Source: Thermoplasmata archaeon
Lineage (GTDB): Archaea; Thermoplasmatota; Thermoplasmata; Thermoplasmatales; Thermoplasmataceae
Direction: 5' to 3'
Assembly (NCBI GenBank): GCA_021793945.1
Contig: JAJYRT010000047.1
Location: 1-12,735, forward strand
Length of the DNA stretch: 12,735 bases
This document shows positions 1-5,611 of this stretch, in pieces (positions within the stretch are counted from its first letter, which is position 1; every line of letters starts with the position of its first letter). The position numbers were made by a program, and so were the translations under genes. Below the pieces are notes generated by a model. The model saw nothing but the letters and a program-made list of their open reading frames with translations. It did not search any database and was not told the DNA's origin.

Positions 1-231
1 ATAATTCATAAACCCGTTCAGCCCGATGATATTCTGAGTGCTGACACCCATATCTGCGGAGGTGTTTGCGGTCAATATGCAGAAACATAATTCGCCGAAA
101 ATGAATTCCTTGGATGACCTTCCGGCCCGCCTGAACTCTTCTGCCCTTCCTGCAATGATCTCCGATACAGGCGAAGATACCAGTTCAGAAACTCTCTGGG
201 CAATAGAGGCTGGTTTAGGTGGATCAATCAT
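1..231 (-). CDS. ogg: N-glycosylase/DNA lyase (archaeal 8-oxoguanine DNA glycosylase), N-terminal part, cut by window edge
   Basis: This frame is open from an ATG at 231 to the left edge and gives 77 residues without a stop. The protein begins MIDPPKPASIAQRVSELV, and at residues 47-58 it has ELCFCILTANTS, the helix that opens the catalytic domain in archaeal Ogg2-type glycosylases (family form close to ELVFCILTANFSA). Members excise 8-oxoguanine and cut the strand by beta-elimination in base-excision repair. The helix-hairpin-helix region, catalytic lysine and aspartate lie beyond the edge and cannot be checked. The start fits a leaderless transcript: an AT-rich box lies about 26 bp upstream and no Shine-Dalgarno is seen. 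The overlapping plus-strand frame at 38-241 is its shadow. The assignment rests on one motif plus overall fit. Confidence 0.72.
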   Translation of the reverse strand, partial: MIDPPKPASIAQRVSELVSSPVSEIIAGRAEEFRRAGRSSKEFIFGELCFCILTANTSADMGVSTQNIIGLNGFMNY

Positions 232-249
232 TACTGTCTGATGGCCAGG

Positions 250-270
250 CAGCTATTTTAATTTTTTAGA
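250..270 (-). promoter_or_regulatory. Candidate TATA-box promoter of the glycosylase gene
   Basis: On the minus strand an A-rich run is followed by TTAAAATAG; the box (plus 253-260) is centred about 26 bp before the ATG at 231. That is the archaeal spacing for a leaderless mRNA. It is assigned from spacing and composition only. Confidence 0.4.
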
Positions 271-360
271 ACTTAATTCTGTTTCCCCAATCACGTTCCT
301 CATTTCTGTGTTGAATAACTGGATTATCCTAACCAAAAAATGATAAGCTGATGATTTTGT

Positions 361-456
361 AAAAAAAACTCCCCAGTGTTCACAACTGTCAATGGCAAGT
401 GGAATTACCGTTCCACGTATCACTACTTTCAACTCAGGACGAGGAGAAAGTAGCGT
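361..456 (+). other. Two stem-loops in the 232-638 spacer; possible remnant of a TnpB-type element 3' end
   Basis: The spacer holds two clear stems: GTGGAA/TTCCAC (399-404 with 411-416, 6-nt loop) and CTACTTTC/GAAAGTAG (423-430 with 446-453, 15-nt loop). A short plus-strand frame spans them and ends with SSVHENR at a TAA. Its basic short tail resembles the ends of some TnpB proteins, and TnpB 3' ends are typically folded because they overlap the guide RNA. This could instead be a small regulatory RNA or leftover sequence. No conserved protein domain is visible, and the terminus shared at 2789-2823 and 7079-7112 is absent here. Confidence 0.25.
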
Positions 457-550
457 TCATGAAAACAGGTAAAGTTCTGAGTAAAGTGTCATGTATAGTA
501 GATGAGAGATAGACAAATACAGGGGTCCAACAAGACTAATTATTAGCAGT

Positions 551-574
551 ATATAGATATTGTCGTATCTATAT
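551..574. repeat. Perfect 9-bp inverted repeat upstream of the transporter promoter
   Basis: ATATAGATA (551-559) and TATCTATAT (566-574) are exact reverse complements around the 6-nt centre TTGTCG. The repeat lies about 15 bp upstream of the TATA-like stretch serving the transporter. It could be an operator for a dimeric regulator; a terminator role is less likely because no convergent gene ends here. Confidence 0.5.
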
Positions 575-582
575 TGATAATG

Positions 583-614
583 ACAATTATATATATTATT
601 GTAAGCAAGTTAAT
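583..614 (+). promoter_or_regulatory. Candidate promoter of the MFS transporter-hydrolase pair, with an inverted repeat over the TATA box
   Basis: The alternating run TATATATA (588-595) is a strong TATA-like box. It is bracketed by ACAAT (583-587) and ATTGT (598-602), which are reverse complements, so a dimeric repressor bound there would block TBP. From this box transcription would start near 618, giving a leader of about 20 nt. A second box, TTAATA (609-614), lies about 27 bp before the ATG at 639 and would give a leaderless mRNA. The sequence does not decide between them. Confidence 0.45.
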
Positions 615-638
615 AAGGGCTCCCCAAATAATTAAATC

Positions 639-2075
639 ATGAGCCGTAAAGGTGAAGACATTGGCAGTGTGTACAGTGCACTTGACAATGCCAAGACTGG
701 AAAGATACATTATAAAATAGCCGCACTGTCTGCGGCCGGAACTTTGCTCGATGGTTATGACATATCCATAATCGCTGTTGCCCTTTTGTTACTATATAAT
801 ATCCCGGCATTCGGGTTGGTAACACCGTTGGCAAAGGCCCTTATAGCAGCGTCCACCTTGATCGGGATGATATTTGGTGGTATAGTTTTTGGGTACATAA
901 CGGACTTGAAAGGACGGAAAACCATGTATATGTTTGACATGGCCATATTCATCGTGATGACCATAATTATAAGCCTGTCCTTCAATTTTGCCTCGCTGTT
1001 TATCTCCAGACTGATACTTGGAGTTGCACTTGGTGCGGACTACGCCATAAGTCCGGCAATAATTGCTGAGTTCACGCCTGTCAAATCCCGCGGAAAATTG
1101 CTCGTCACAAATGTGCTTTTCTGGTCAGTGGGAGCGGCTGTAGCAGTATTCACTGGATATGCACTTCTACCCCTCGGATCTGTAGCGTGGAGGTATATGT
1201 TTATTCTCGGAGTAATTCCAGCAGCAGTAGTATTTTATCTTAGAAAAGATATCCCGGAATCTGCAAGATGGCTCGTTAAATCTGGAGATATAGAGAGAGC
1301 GCAAGAAGTTGAAAGGAGCGTAACTGGCAAACACGATTCTTTAAAAGACCTACTCCCAAGAAAATCATCGATAAAGGAACTGTTCAGTAAAAAGTACTTG
1401 AAAAGTACCATCTTTGTGGCGGTTTTCTGGTTTTGCATGGATGTCACTTATTATGGGATTGCAATATTCAGTCCTACGATACTGAGCATTCTGGGCCTTA
1501 CCTCGCAGCTTGCGGTATTGGGAGCAGGTGTATTTGACGTCTTTTCCATAATAGGAGGTATTATTGCATTACTGGTTATAGACAGGCTTGGAAGGAGACT
1601 AATCACAATAATAGGATTTACAGGCACAACGGCCTCTCTGGTAATATTGGGGATTGTAACGTATTTTGTGCCGAAGTTTTCCATAGATGCAGCCATTGCA
1701 CCTATCATATTCGGAACATTTTTAGTGTTTGAACTTATTCAAAATGTTGGTCCTGGAACCACGGATTTCGTCTACCCCATTGAGCTCTTTCCGACTTCCG
1801 AGAGAGCAACCGCGCAGGGTTTTGGTACATCTGTCAGCAGAGTGGGCGCAGTTCTGGGTATAACAACATTTCCGTTCATAGTTCTCTCGTTTGGTATCAG
1901 CGGTAGTCTGTTTTTCTTCGGAGCTTTCGCGTTAATCGGTTTACTTGTAACGATACTTCTCGCACCAGAGACTGGTGGAAAGAGTCTTGAGGCCAGCAGT
2001 GAACCGGACATAATCATCTCTGCAATTTCCAGGATGGACGAACAAGTTTCTGCTGAAGTAGGGGTTGAGGAATAG
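639..2075 (+). CDS. MFS transporter, sugar-porter-like
   Basis: A 478-residue polytopic membrane protein with hydrophobic segments from about residue 29 to 442, consistent with 12 helices. Major facilitator signatures are present: GYITDLKGRK (85-94) after helix 2, PESARWL (206-212) before the central cytoplasmic loop, DRLGRR (315-320) as the second-half copy of motif A, a YPIELFPTSERATAQG stretch (379-394), and PETGGKSLE (443-451) after the last helix. The PESARWL and PETxGKSLE pair is typical of sugar-porter and related proton symporters. The substrate cannot be read from sequence; sugars or small organic acids are the usual range. The hydrolase start codon follows the stop directly, so the two are almost certainly co-transcribed. 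Confidence 0.88.
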   Translation: MSRKGEDIGSVYSALDNAKTGKIHYKIAALSAAGTLLDGYDISIIAVALLLLYNIPAFGLVTPLAKALIAASTLIGMIFGGIVFGYITDLKGRKTMYMFDMAIFIVMTIIISLSFNFASLFISRLILGVALGADYAISPAIIAEFTPVKSRGKLLVTNVLFWSVGAAVAVFTGYALLPLGSVAWRYMFILGVIPAAVVFYLRKDIPESARWLVKSGDIERAQEVERSVTGKHDSLKDLLPRKSSIKELFSKKYLKSTIFVAVFWFCMDVTYYGIAIFSPTILSILGLTSQLAVLGAGVFDVFSIIGGIIALLVIDRLGRRLITIIGFTGTTASLVILGIVTYFVPKFSIDAAIAPIIFGTFLVFELIQNVGPGTTDFVYPIELFPTSERATAQGFGTSVSRVGAVLGITTFPFIVLSFGISGSLFFFGAFALIGLLVTILLAPETGGKSLEASSEPDIIISAISRMDEQVSAEVGVEE

Positions 2076-2807
2076 ATGAAGATAAGATTCCTTGGAAACT
2101 GGTCTTCTCACATTAAAGCTGGCGTAAGGAACTCTTCTATTCTTATCGATGATAAAATCGTGTTTGATTTTGGACCGCATTCCTTGGAATCATTACTTGA
2201 AATGAGTGTTGACCCTGCTAAGATTGAGTGGGTTCTCATCAGCCATATGCACCTGGATCATTATGCAGGTCTCCCCGAGTTACTCTGGTACCGCGGATCA
2301 AGAAAGATCAAGGAGCCACTTCTCATAATGGGTCCGGTTGGAATAAGATCAAATACCGAGTCACTGTTAAGGATTTTCAACACGCCTCAGGATGACCACT
2401 ACGAGATAAATGTGAACTATAGAGAAAGAAGAGAGACTGATTTCATTGAGGCATTTAACGGAAATCACACAATTCCAGATAATGTGTATCGGTTAGATTA
2501 CAAGGGAAGGATACTGACCTATACAGGAGATACGGCTTACAGTGAAGAAGTAGTGAAGGCATCGGAGAAGGCTGACATTCTGTTTCATGAAATGACGTAC
2601 CTTGATAATGAGGCTGGTCTTGCGGAACATTGGAAACATTCTACATTTTCCTCTGCCCTGCGAACTTTTCGGGAGAGCACATCAAAGAAAATGATACCCG
2701 TGCATCTGACAGAGGGTACTATGGAGATGGCCCATACGCATCTTAACCGAGAACCGGGACTTATAATGTCGAATGTGACTATAGAGTTGTCAACTACTAC
2801 ACCCTGA
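2076..2807 (+). CDS. Metallo-beta-lactamase-fold hydrolase, RNase Z-like
   Basis: A 243-residue protein with a beta-rich N-terminus (MKIRFLGNWSS) and the metal motif HMHLDH (57-62) of the metallo-beta-lactamase fold. Further candidate metal ligands are H131, D152 in TGDT, and H210 in PVHL. HEMTYLDNEAGLAEHWKHST (171-190) matches the RNase Z-family pattern of an E-x-T-F/Y strand followed by a HST helix cap. It is shorter than typical tRNase Z (about 300 aa), so tRNA 3' processing is possible but unproven. The ATG abuts the transporter stop (TAGATG) with GAGG 5 nt upstream. The last codons (STTTP) and stop lie inside the terminal sequence of an insertion element, so the native C-terminus may have been replaced. 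Confidence 0.82.
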   Translation: MKIRFLGNWSSHIKAGVRNSSILIDDKIVFDFGPHSLESLLEMSVDPAKIEWVLISHMHLDHYAGLPELLWYRGSRKIKEPLLIMGPVGIRSNTESLLRIFNTPQDDHYEINVNYRERRETDFIEAFNGNHTIPDNVYRLDYKGRILTYTGDTAYSEEVVKASEKADILFHEMTYLDNEAGLAEHWKHSTFSSALRTFRESTSKKMIPVHLTEGTMEMAHTHLNREPGLIMSNVTIELSTTTP

Positions 2808-3175
2808 AGGGTTGTGGCTTGTTGCTGGTCTCCCCCATGCCCATAGGCGTGGATTCATCGAACCGCAACGATTGGCTGGTTGACTTTGGTTGCGAACCTC
2901 AGAGCGCTATTGACTATTTTAGGCCTCGGCAGCCTGATTCCAGCAGGGGGCTTGACGCATTTATCCCCTCTCCTCACGGAAAGCATGCCGCTGGAACCAA
3001 TGTGTTCTTGCGAACAGTCCATCTTAACCGTCTTACTCTTCGGGAGAGTGCCTTACCGTTTCAGGTGTGGACTGTATGAAATATTATTCTCTTTATTAAT
3101 GCCTGTCTTGAGGGAAGTCCGTGCATCTCCAGGCTAAAGCGTTGGAGTTTTACTGCTTCCCTCAAACTCCCAACG
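2789..3175 (-). mobile_element. Decayed IS200/IS605-group remnant (TnpB-type, internally deleted)
   Basis: One boundary is firm. Positions 2789-2823 match 7079-7112 beside iscB (reverse complement) at about 28 of 34 positions, including GTCAACTAC, CCCTGAAGGG and GCTTGTT. It folds into a short stem with a TGAA loop (2802-2804 with 2809-2811, extended past a bulge). The other boundary is soft: GTTGGAGTTT (3141-3150) pairs with AAACTCCCAAC (3164-3174), and TTGAGGGAAG (3108-3117) pairs perfectly with CTTCCCTCAA (3156-3165), so alternative hairpins exist there. Only about 390 bp remain, too little for tnpA plus tnpB, so it is a relic or a small non-autonomous derivative. Confidence 0.55.
2797..3052 (-). 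pseudogene. Probable tnpB C-terminal fragment, frameshifted
   Basis: Read on the minus strand, one frame is open from about 3052 (GTLPKSKTVKMDCSQ...) to a TGA at 2855. The downstream part continues in another frame (RFDESTPMGMG, then ETSNKPQPFRV) to a TAG at 2797. Joined by one frameshift they form a basic, glycine-rich tail ending NKPQPFRV, in the style of TnpB C-termini of IS200/IS605 elements, placed exactly against the element end as expected for tnpB. An in-frame stop precedes residue 1 of the first frame and no Cys4 zinc finger remains, so it is non-functional. TnpB is inferred from position and tail style; no RuvC motif is left to prove it. Confidence 0.38.
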
Positions 3176-3200
3176 TCTCTATAACCTGAACTCCCTGCTT

Positions 3201-3362
3201 TTACCACCACGATACCTTTTCTGGTGCCTCAAGGATGTCCCTCTGCTTCCGTATCCTTTCCAGATCACCGATATTGCCATTGGCATCGTCTTCAGTGACA
3301 GGAACAGTTGAATATTTCTTTTCATCATGCCCTTTTGCAGAATGCGTGAATTGAAAAGGCAT
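3201..3362 (-). CDS. 53-aa charged hypothetical protein
   Basis: A small open frame starts at ATG 3362 and ends at TAA 3203-3201. The protein starts MPFQFTHSAKGHDEKKYSTV and ends LEAPEKVSWW; it is hydrophilic, with a helix-forming run (GDLERIRKQRDILEA, 32-46) and a Trp-Trp end. There is no signal peptide, membrane segment or cysteine. I do not recognise a family. Support for a real gene: a TATA-like box (3385-3394) about 27 bp before the ATG fits a leaderless start, the composition is protein-like, and it fits in the otherwise empty stretch downstream of superoxide dismutase (51 bp apart, same strand). It may also be read through from that gene. Confidence 0.5.
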   Translation of the reverse strand: MPFQFTHSAKGHDEKKYSTVPVTEDDANGNIGDLERIRKQRDILEAPEKVSWW

Positions 3363-3379
3363 TAAAGTATTAACAAATT

Positions 3380-3400
3380 CTTGGTTAATAAAATTTAATA
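3380..3400 (-). promoter_or_regulatory. Candidate TATA box for the 53-aa protein
   Basis: ATTTTATTAA on the minus strand (plus 3385-3394) lies about 27 bp upstream of the ATG at 3362. It falls in the 51-bp gap after the superoxide dismutase stop, so the small gene may have its own leaderless transcript. Confidence 0.4.
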
Positions 3401-3413
3401 AAGATACTAAGAA

Positions 3414-4028
3414 TCACTTGAAGATTTCGTAAATCTTCTTCGCTTTTTCATATCTCTTTGAGACAGCGGGCCAGTTGACATTCTTCATGAATGCGTCGAG
3501 GTAAGGAGCTCTCTTTGGACCATAATCAGTGTAGTATGCATGTTCATACACGTCAAGAGCCATAAGTACAATCGCATTCCAGATTCCGTTGGTGTTATGC
3601 ACATCTGCGCCTATGTTCCTCAGTTTCCCTGTGTTAAGATCGTAAACCAGCAGCGACCACCCTCTGAATGCGACTCCGGTTGCTTTGAAATCCTCGACCC
3701 ACTTCTCGTAACTTCCGAAATCCTTCTCAAGGTGTCTCTTCAGATCCTCTGGTATCTGTCCCTGACCCTTTGATAGATTGTCGAAATATAGCTCGTGCAG
3801 AAGCGATCCATCAAAATTGAAGGTTTCCTCAAGCTTGAGTTCACGGAATTCGCTGTAATTTTGATTTGCCTTCGTCCGGTCAGCACTCGTCAGCTTTTCC
3901 CATATCTCATTCAGCTTGTTTACATAGCCCTTGTAATGGGTTTCAAAGTGATATTCTATCTGCTGATCAGATATGCCGTCGAGTCCTTTTGGTTTCAGTT
4001 TATCTTTTGCTTCCCATTTTTCAGCCAT
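3414..4028 (-). CDS. sod: Superoxide dismutase, Fe/Mn family
   Basis: A 204-residue protein matching the usual length of Fe/Mn superoxide dismutase, which converts superoxide to oxygen and hydrogen peroxide in the cytoplasm. The metal ligands fit the family pattern: H27 in EYHFETHYKGYVNKLN, H78 in GSLLHELYFDNL, and D159 and H163 in ALDVYEHAYYTDYG. The gateway tyrosine region (HYKGYV) and FRGWSLLVYD (121-130) are also in place. The common W in DVWEHAYY is Y here, as in some archaeal members. Iron versus manganese cannot be decided by eye. The start at 4028 has a good Shine-Dalgarno (AAGGTGA, 4 nt before ATG), unlike the leaderless neighbours. It suits an aerobic, metal-rich life style. Confidence 0.95.
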   Translation of the reverse strand: MAEKWEAKDKLKPKGLDGISDQQIEYHFETHYKGYVNKLNEIWEKLTSADRTKANQNYSEFRELKLEETFNFDGSLLHELYFDNLSKGQGQIPEDLKRHLEKDFGSYEKWVEDFKATGVAFRGWSLLVYDLNTGKLRNIGADVHNTNGIWNAIVLMALDVYEHAYYTDYGPKRAPYLDAFMKNVNWPAVSKRYEKAKKIYEIFK

Positions 4029-4032
4029 TTTG

Positions 4033-4070
4033 TCACCTTCTAACCATAGCTTTATTCCTTAAAAATTATT
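4033..4070 (-). promoter_or_regulatory. Promoter region and ribosome binding site of sod
   Basis: AAGGTGA (plus 4033-4039, read on minus) is a Shine-Dalgarno at 4 nt from the ATG and fixes the start. Upstream, AATAATTTTTAAGG (4057-4070) is the best TATA-like box, giving a leader of only about 10 nt. In the rest of 4071-4333 I see an AT-rich spacer, a TATA-like TTTTATAT on plus near 4170, and a 19-codon frame discussed under findings. Confidence 0.45.
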
Positions 4071-4333
4071 CGTTGTCCGTTTCACAAATTATTAACGCGG
4101 AACGGTTTTTTTCGTGTTCAGTATGAAAAAATTATGAATATAACAGATATGAACTGATAATTAAACAATTTTATATCGGCTAATAACTCATCTTTCACGA
4201 GGAATACACAATTCACATGGTTGCAGGAGATATTATGGCAGAGACCCTTATAACAAAGATTCTGTCAGTGAAATAAAGCCTGCCACCTGAAGAGTTTCAT
4301 CATTGGAAAGATCAGTTCAGGCGAGAAGAAAAT

Positions 4334-4549
4334 TCATTTCATATAAAGGCCGAAGCTGTCCAGATGTCTTATTCTGTCGTCATCAGCCTGGCATATGTGC
4401 TGCCTTGATTCCCTGGTTCTCGAAAGCCAGTCCTCAAAGTTCTCATCGTCAGTTGTCCGTGTCCTTGAAATTTCACGCCTGCAGTCAGCACAGTACATTC
4501 CGGAAAAAATAACCCCTCCGCAGATAATACAGTGTCTGTTGGAATGCAC
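4334..4549 (-). CDS. 71-aa zinc-ribbon protein of unknown function
   Basis: The protein carries two CxxC knuckles in its first third, HCIICGGVIFSGMYCADC (residues 7-24), the pattern of a small zinc ribbon. A charged helical remainder follows, ending LDSFGLYMK. Proteins of this kind in archaea bind zinc and often nucleic acid or partner proteins; no specific role can be given. The start chosen is a GTG at 4549, because a TATA-like box (TTTTAATAC, about 4568-4577) lies about 24 bp upstream, as expected for a leaderless mRNA. An ATG at 4560 is in a different frame and too close to the box. The gene stands alone between sod and the GTPase. Confidence rests on the knuckle motif. Confidence 0.62.
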   Translation of the reverse strand: MHSNRHCIICGGVIFSGMYCADCRREISRTRTTDDENFEDWLSRTRESRQHICQADDDRIRHLDSFGLYMK

Positions 4550-4609
4550 AAGGACTTCATAGACTCTGTATTAAAACATTTTTCTTACACTGGCAAAGGA
4601 AATGGTAGT

Positions 4610-4800
4610 TTTATATACAGAGTTACCTGCTTATTATAAAGCCCTCATTACGGTCAGACAGTGTTTGTTTTTTTAACACCTACAAAATATTTCTCTCAGC
4701 CATGAACGTATAGAATTACCTTTGGTGCGGAACAACAAAAAGCCCTCCCGCTTCTATAAGGCAAAGATAAACCAAAGGACTTCCACCTGATGCATTGACG
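4610..4800. other. Gene-free stretch 4550-4831: TATA-like box and a long-range inverted repeat
   Basis: No protein gene is seen. TTTTATATA (4612-4620, plus) is a good TATA-like box with no coding frame behind it. A T-rich hairpin GTGTT/AACAC follows near 4662-4680. CCTTTGGT (4719-4726) and ACCAAAGG (4771-4778) are perfect reverse complements, and directly inside them GCGG (4727-4730) can pair with CCGC (4748-4751). Read on the minus strand this fold lies 50-110 bp beyond the GTPase stop and could belong to its 3' end; read on plus it could be a small RNA made from the box at 4612. No tRNA, rRNA or C/D-box layout was recognised. Confidence 0.3.
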
Positions 4801-4831
4801 CGCACCGAATTATGTGTTGCCTGATCCTGCC

Positions 4832-5611
4832 TCAATCATCACGATAGAGGGTGTCAGCATCCTCGCCGCCGGTGAAATAAACAGACATCTCTGCGTATAT
4901 GTCCTCGAATCCAAGCAGATCCCGGGAGGATACTGGAAACAATTTTGTTATCATGTCGCTGGTCCTGAATGCATCGAGTATTCCGGAAAAATAATCCTTA
5001 ACAATCTGCTGCTTTTCGTTCATGAAGGCTTCATACAGAAGATCGGGAGATTCTTCCCACTTCTTTATGGTCAACATCGTGTCTTCATCCACAAGATCTG
5101 ATTTGTTCATAACAAAAAGCATGGGCTTGTAAAACCGTGACATCACAGATGCAAAGAGCATTTTCTGTGATATATAACCTGACGGAGTGGAGGAGATGAC
5201 GGAATCGGCTATGAAGGCGAGCATGCCCTTCCCCCCTGAAAGCCTGTCGACGAGCATTGTGCTCCCCTGCCTGAAGGTGAAAAGCTCCATCTGTCCCGGT
5301 GTATCAAATATCACGTAGTAATCCTGCAGTTCCTTGATCTGTGACTCAATCTTTTCCACGTTCTCAAGAAGAAGATCAGCCGCTACTATTTGTGCCCCAT
5401 TTGGACCAAGCGAATACTGACTCATTATGTCCTGAAGGGAAATATATTCCCTTACGTCTATTTCCGGGTTGTATGGCATGTATTCCGATCCCGGGTCCAG
5501 ATTAACAGTAGCCACATCATAGCCCTGCTGGATAAGCCATTCCTTGAATGATCCGCAGAATGTTGACTTTCCCGTACCTGCTGGTCCCGTTACAAATATT
5601 GATCCTATCAT
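4832..5611 (-). CDS. GPN-loop GTPase (archaeal ATP/GTP-binding protein family)
   Basis: A 259-residue P-loop GTPase with all family motifs: G1 GPAGTGKS (9-16), NLDPG (37-41), the defining Gly-Pro-Asn insertion (69-71, in SLGPNGAQ), G3 DTPGQ (103-107), G4 NKSD (169-172) and SSRD (228-231) in the G5 position. Family members are dimers; eukaryotic relatives help assemble RNA polymerase II, while the archaeal role is not settled. I chose ATG 5611: it gives the normal N-terminus MIGSIFVTG, sits 6 nt behind a strong GGAGGT, and overlaps the iscB TGA as TGATG. A GTG at 5635 would add eight residues encoded by the transposon-end hairpin. The gene is last in the pyrG-polC-iscB-GTPase string, and its ribosome binding site lies within the coding end of iscB. 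Confidence 0.92.
   Translation of the reverse strand: MIGSIFVTGPAGTGKSTFCGSFKEWLIQQGYDVATVNLDPGSEYMPYNPEIDVREYISLQDIMSQYSLGPNGAQIVAADLLLENVEKIESQIKELQDYYVIFDTPGQMELFTFRQGSTMLVDRLSGGKGMLAFIADSVISSTPSGYISQKMLFASVMSRFYKPMLFVMNKSDLVDEDTMLTIKKWEESPDLLYEAFMNEKQQIVKDYFSGILDAFRTSDMITKLFPVSSRDLLGFEDIYAEMSVYFTGGEDADTLYRDD

Noticed and set aside
38..241. Plus-strand frame of 67 codons at the left edge
   Set aside because: It is the antisense shadow of the glycosylase, whose minus-strand product carries the recognisable ELCFCILTANTS motif.
2819..3137. Two overlapping plus-strand frames (2819-3079 and 2880-3137) in the mobile relic
   Set aside because: Neither has a recognisable motif or start signal, and the minus strand gives the more TnpB-like tail placed against the element end.
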